This document shows, piece after piece, positions 63,029 to 64,000 of a stretch of 64,000 bases of DNA; within the stretch, counting starts at the first letter, position 1, and the number at the start of each line of letters is the position of its first letter. The position numbers were made by a program, and so were the translations under genes. This stretch comes from Streptomyces sp. SAJ15. GTDB taxonomy: Bacteria; Actinomycetota; Actinomycetes; Streptomycetales; Streptomycetaceae. The stretch spans positions 80,422 through 144,421 of the forward strand of contig NZ_NISY01000014.1 in the NCBI RefSeq assembly GCF_007595705.1, in the 5' to 3' direction. Below the pieces are notes generated by a model. The model was not told the DNA's origin. It was given only the letters and a program-made list of their open reading frames with translations, and searched no databases.

Positions 63029-64000
63029 ATGGAGACAACGCTGCGGGGCGTCGGCGTGAGCCACGGTGTGGCGATCGGTCAGGTACGGCACATGGGAACG
63101 GCCGTCCTGGAGCCGCCGGTCAAGGAGATTCCGGCGGATGAGGCGCCGCGCGAGCAGGGGCGGGCGCGTAAGGCCGTCGAAGCGGTCGCGGCCGACCTCA
63201 TCGCCCGTGGCAACCTCGCCGGGGGCGAGGCCCAGGCGGTCCTGGAGGCCCAGGCGCTGATCGCGCAGGACCCCGAGCTGATGGCCGACGTGGACCGTCG
63301 GATCGCGGCCGGCGGCACCGCCGAGCGGAGCGTCTACGACGCGTTCTCGCGATACCGGGAACTCCTCGCGGGAGCCGGCGAGTACATGGCGCAGCGCGTG
63401 GCCGACCTGGACGATGTGCGGAACCGAATCGTGGCGCGGCTGCTGGGTGTGCCGATGCCGGGTGTGCCGGACAGCGACGAGCCGTATGTGCTGATCGCGC
63501 GGGATCTGGCGCCCGCGCGGGCCGGGGAGTTGACCGAGGGCACCGTGGTCGCGGTCGACGGCGGCACCGGTGAGATCTTCGTCGACCCGAGCCGGGAGCG
63601 GCAGGAGCAGCTCGCCCGTGCCGAGGCCGAGCGTAAGGCGGCGTTGGCGGCCTCCAGTGGTCCCGGTGCCACGTCCGACGGGCACAAGGTGCCGTTGCTG
63701 GCCAACATCGGCGGCCCGGGGGACGTGCCGGCCGCCGTGGAGGCCGGGGCGGAGGGCGTGGGCCTGTTCCGCACCGAGTTCCTCTTCCTCGACGACAGCC
63801 GCAACGCCCCCTCCGAGGCCAAGCAGATCCACGCCTACCGCAGCGTCCTGGAAGCCTTCCCCGAGGGCCGCGTGGTGGTACGCGTCCTGGACGCCGGCGC
63901 CGACAAACCACTGGACTTCCTCACCCCCGCCGACGAACCCAACCCCGCCCTCGGCGTCCGCGGCCTGCGCACCCTCCTGGACCACCCCGACATCCTGGCC
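63029..64000 (+). CDS. ptsI: PTS enzyme I lacking the phospho-histidine segment (partial)
   Basis: Start ATG 63029 after GGAGACAGG; 324 codons before the window ends. The N-terminal helical HPr-binding region (GVGVSHGVAIGQVRHMG; DPELMADVDRRI) and the PEP-binding barrel (GAEGVGLFRTEFLFLDD; VVRVLDAGADKP) are normal. But the normal stretch between RDLAPA and AGELTEG, which contains the GGxTSHxAI active-site histidine and about 40 more residues, is missing: the DNA reads straight from Ala163 to Ala165-Gly-Glu-Leu (63515-63523) in frame. Without this residue the protein cannot be phosphorylated by PEP in the usual way. Either a genuine deletion or an error in the sequence. Confidence 0.8.
   Translation, partial: METTLRGVGVSHGVAIGQVRHMGTAVLEPPVKEIPADEAPREQGRARKAVEAVAADLIARGNLAGGEAQAVLEAQALIAQDPELMADVDRRIAAGGTAERSVYDAFSRYRELLAGAGEYMAQRVADLDDVRNRIVARLLGVPMPGVPDSDEPYVLIARDLAPARAGELTEGTVVAVDGGTGEIFVDPSRERQEQLARAEAERKAALAASSGPGATSDGHKVPLLANIGGPGDVPAAVEAGAEGVGLFRTEFLFLDDSRNAPSEAKQIHAYRSVLEAFPEGRVVVRVLDAGADKPLDFLTPADEPNPALGVRGLRTLLDHPDILA

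Noticed and set aside
62462..63985. Long leftward open frame antisense to crr and ptsI
   Set aside because: It exists because high GC removes stop codons; the rightward frames have clear PTS families and ribosome sites.

Overview
The window is high-GC, densely coded actinobacterial DNA. Codon use, many GTG starts, crr-ptsI order, a B12 riboswitch upstream of metE and families such as DUF6314 and DUF5825-like proteins point to Streptomyces or a close relative. No rRNA, tRNA, CRISPR array, transposase or complete insertion sequence was recognised. All calls come from reading the sequence; no database search was run.

Layout. 1-10.4 kb: zinc alcohol dehydrogenase (cut by the window edge), a CBS-pair protein, an F420-type oxidoreductase gene broken by an 11-bp tandem duplication, two membrane proteins, a propeptide-like protein overlapping an M28 zinc peptidase, an FMN reductase with a divergent XRE regulator, and a YtcJ-like amidohydrolase. 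10.7-12.7 kb: a lower-GC island with a secreted NucA/NucB-type DNase facing a small acidic protein that resembles the Bacillus NucA inhibitor Nin/ComJ. 13.1-16 kb: gpsA, a GNAT acetyltransferase and a LuxR-type regulator. 16.2-20.2 kb: a TIR-TIR-GUN4 protein translationally coupled to a membrane SPFH (stomatin/flotillin-type) protein, facing a membrane-anchored TIR protein; this is a candidate undescribed NAD-related signalling or defence system. 20.3-36 kb: methyltransferases, a DUF3995/TetR pair with twin operators, metE with its riboswitch, a HIT protein, an epimerase, a GT39-like enzyme, a P1B-4 metal ATPase with an NmtR-like sensor, a SUKH protein, a ribbon-helix-helix/VOC operon and a SpoIIE-type phosphatase.

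38.1-44.6 kb is a likely RiPP gene cluster: MFS exporter, S9 peptidase, a 39-residue candidate precursor, a B12-binding radical SAM enzyme with a C-x7-C-x2-C cluster motif, and a DUF5825-like partner. It ends at a perfect 15-bp stem terminator shared with the convergent sugar operon. 44.8-51.7 kb is an alpha-glucoside-type uptake and hydrolysis operon (two permeases, one with a beta-sandwich insertion, a lipoprotein binding protein, a GH13 glucosidase) preceded by a second binding protein. 51.8-55.4 kb is a PadR/ABC/FtsX operon. Then come a P450, a GT2/GT-C fusion glycosyltransferase, a sigma factor with a membrane partner, and a secreted beta-propeller.

The window ends in the PTS operon. crr looks intact and a DasR-type site lies upstream, but ptsI appears to lack, in frame, the segment that carries the phosphorylated histidine. 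The most notable items are the TIR/GUN4/SPFH island, the ptsI deletion, the RiPP cluster, and the nuclease/inhibitor pair.
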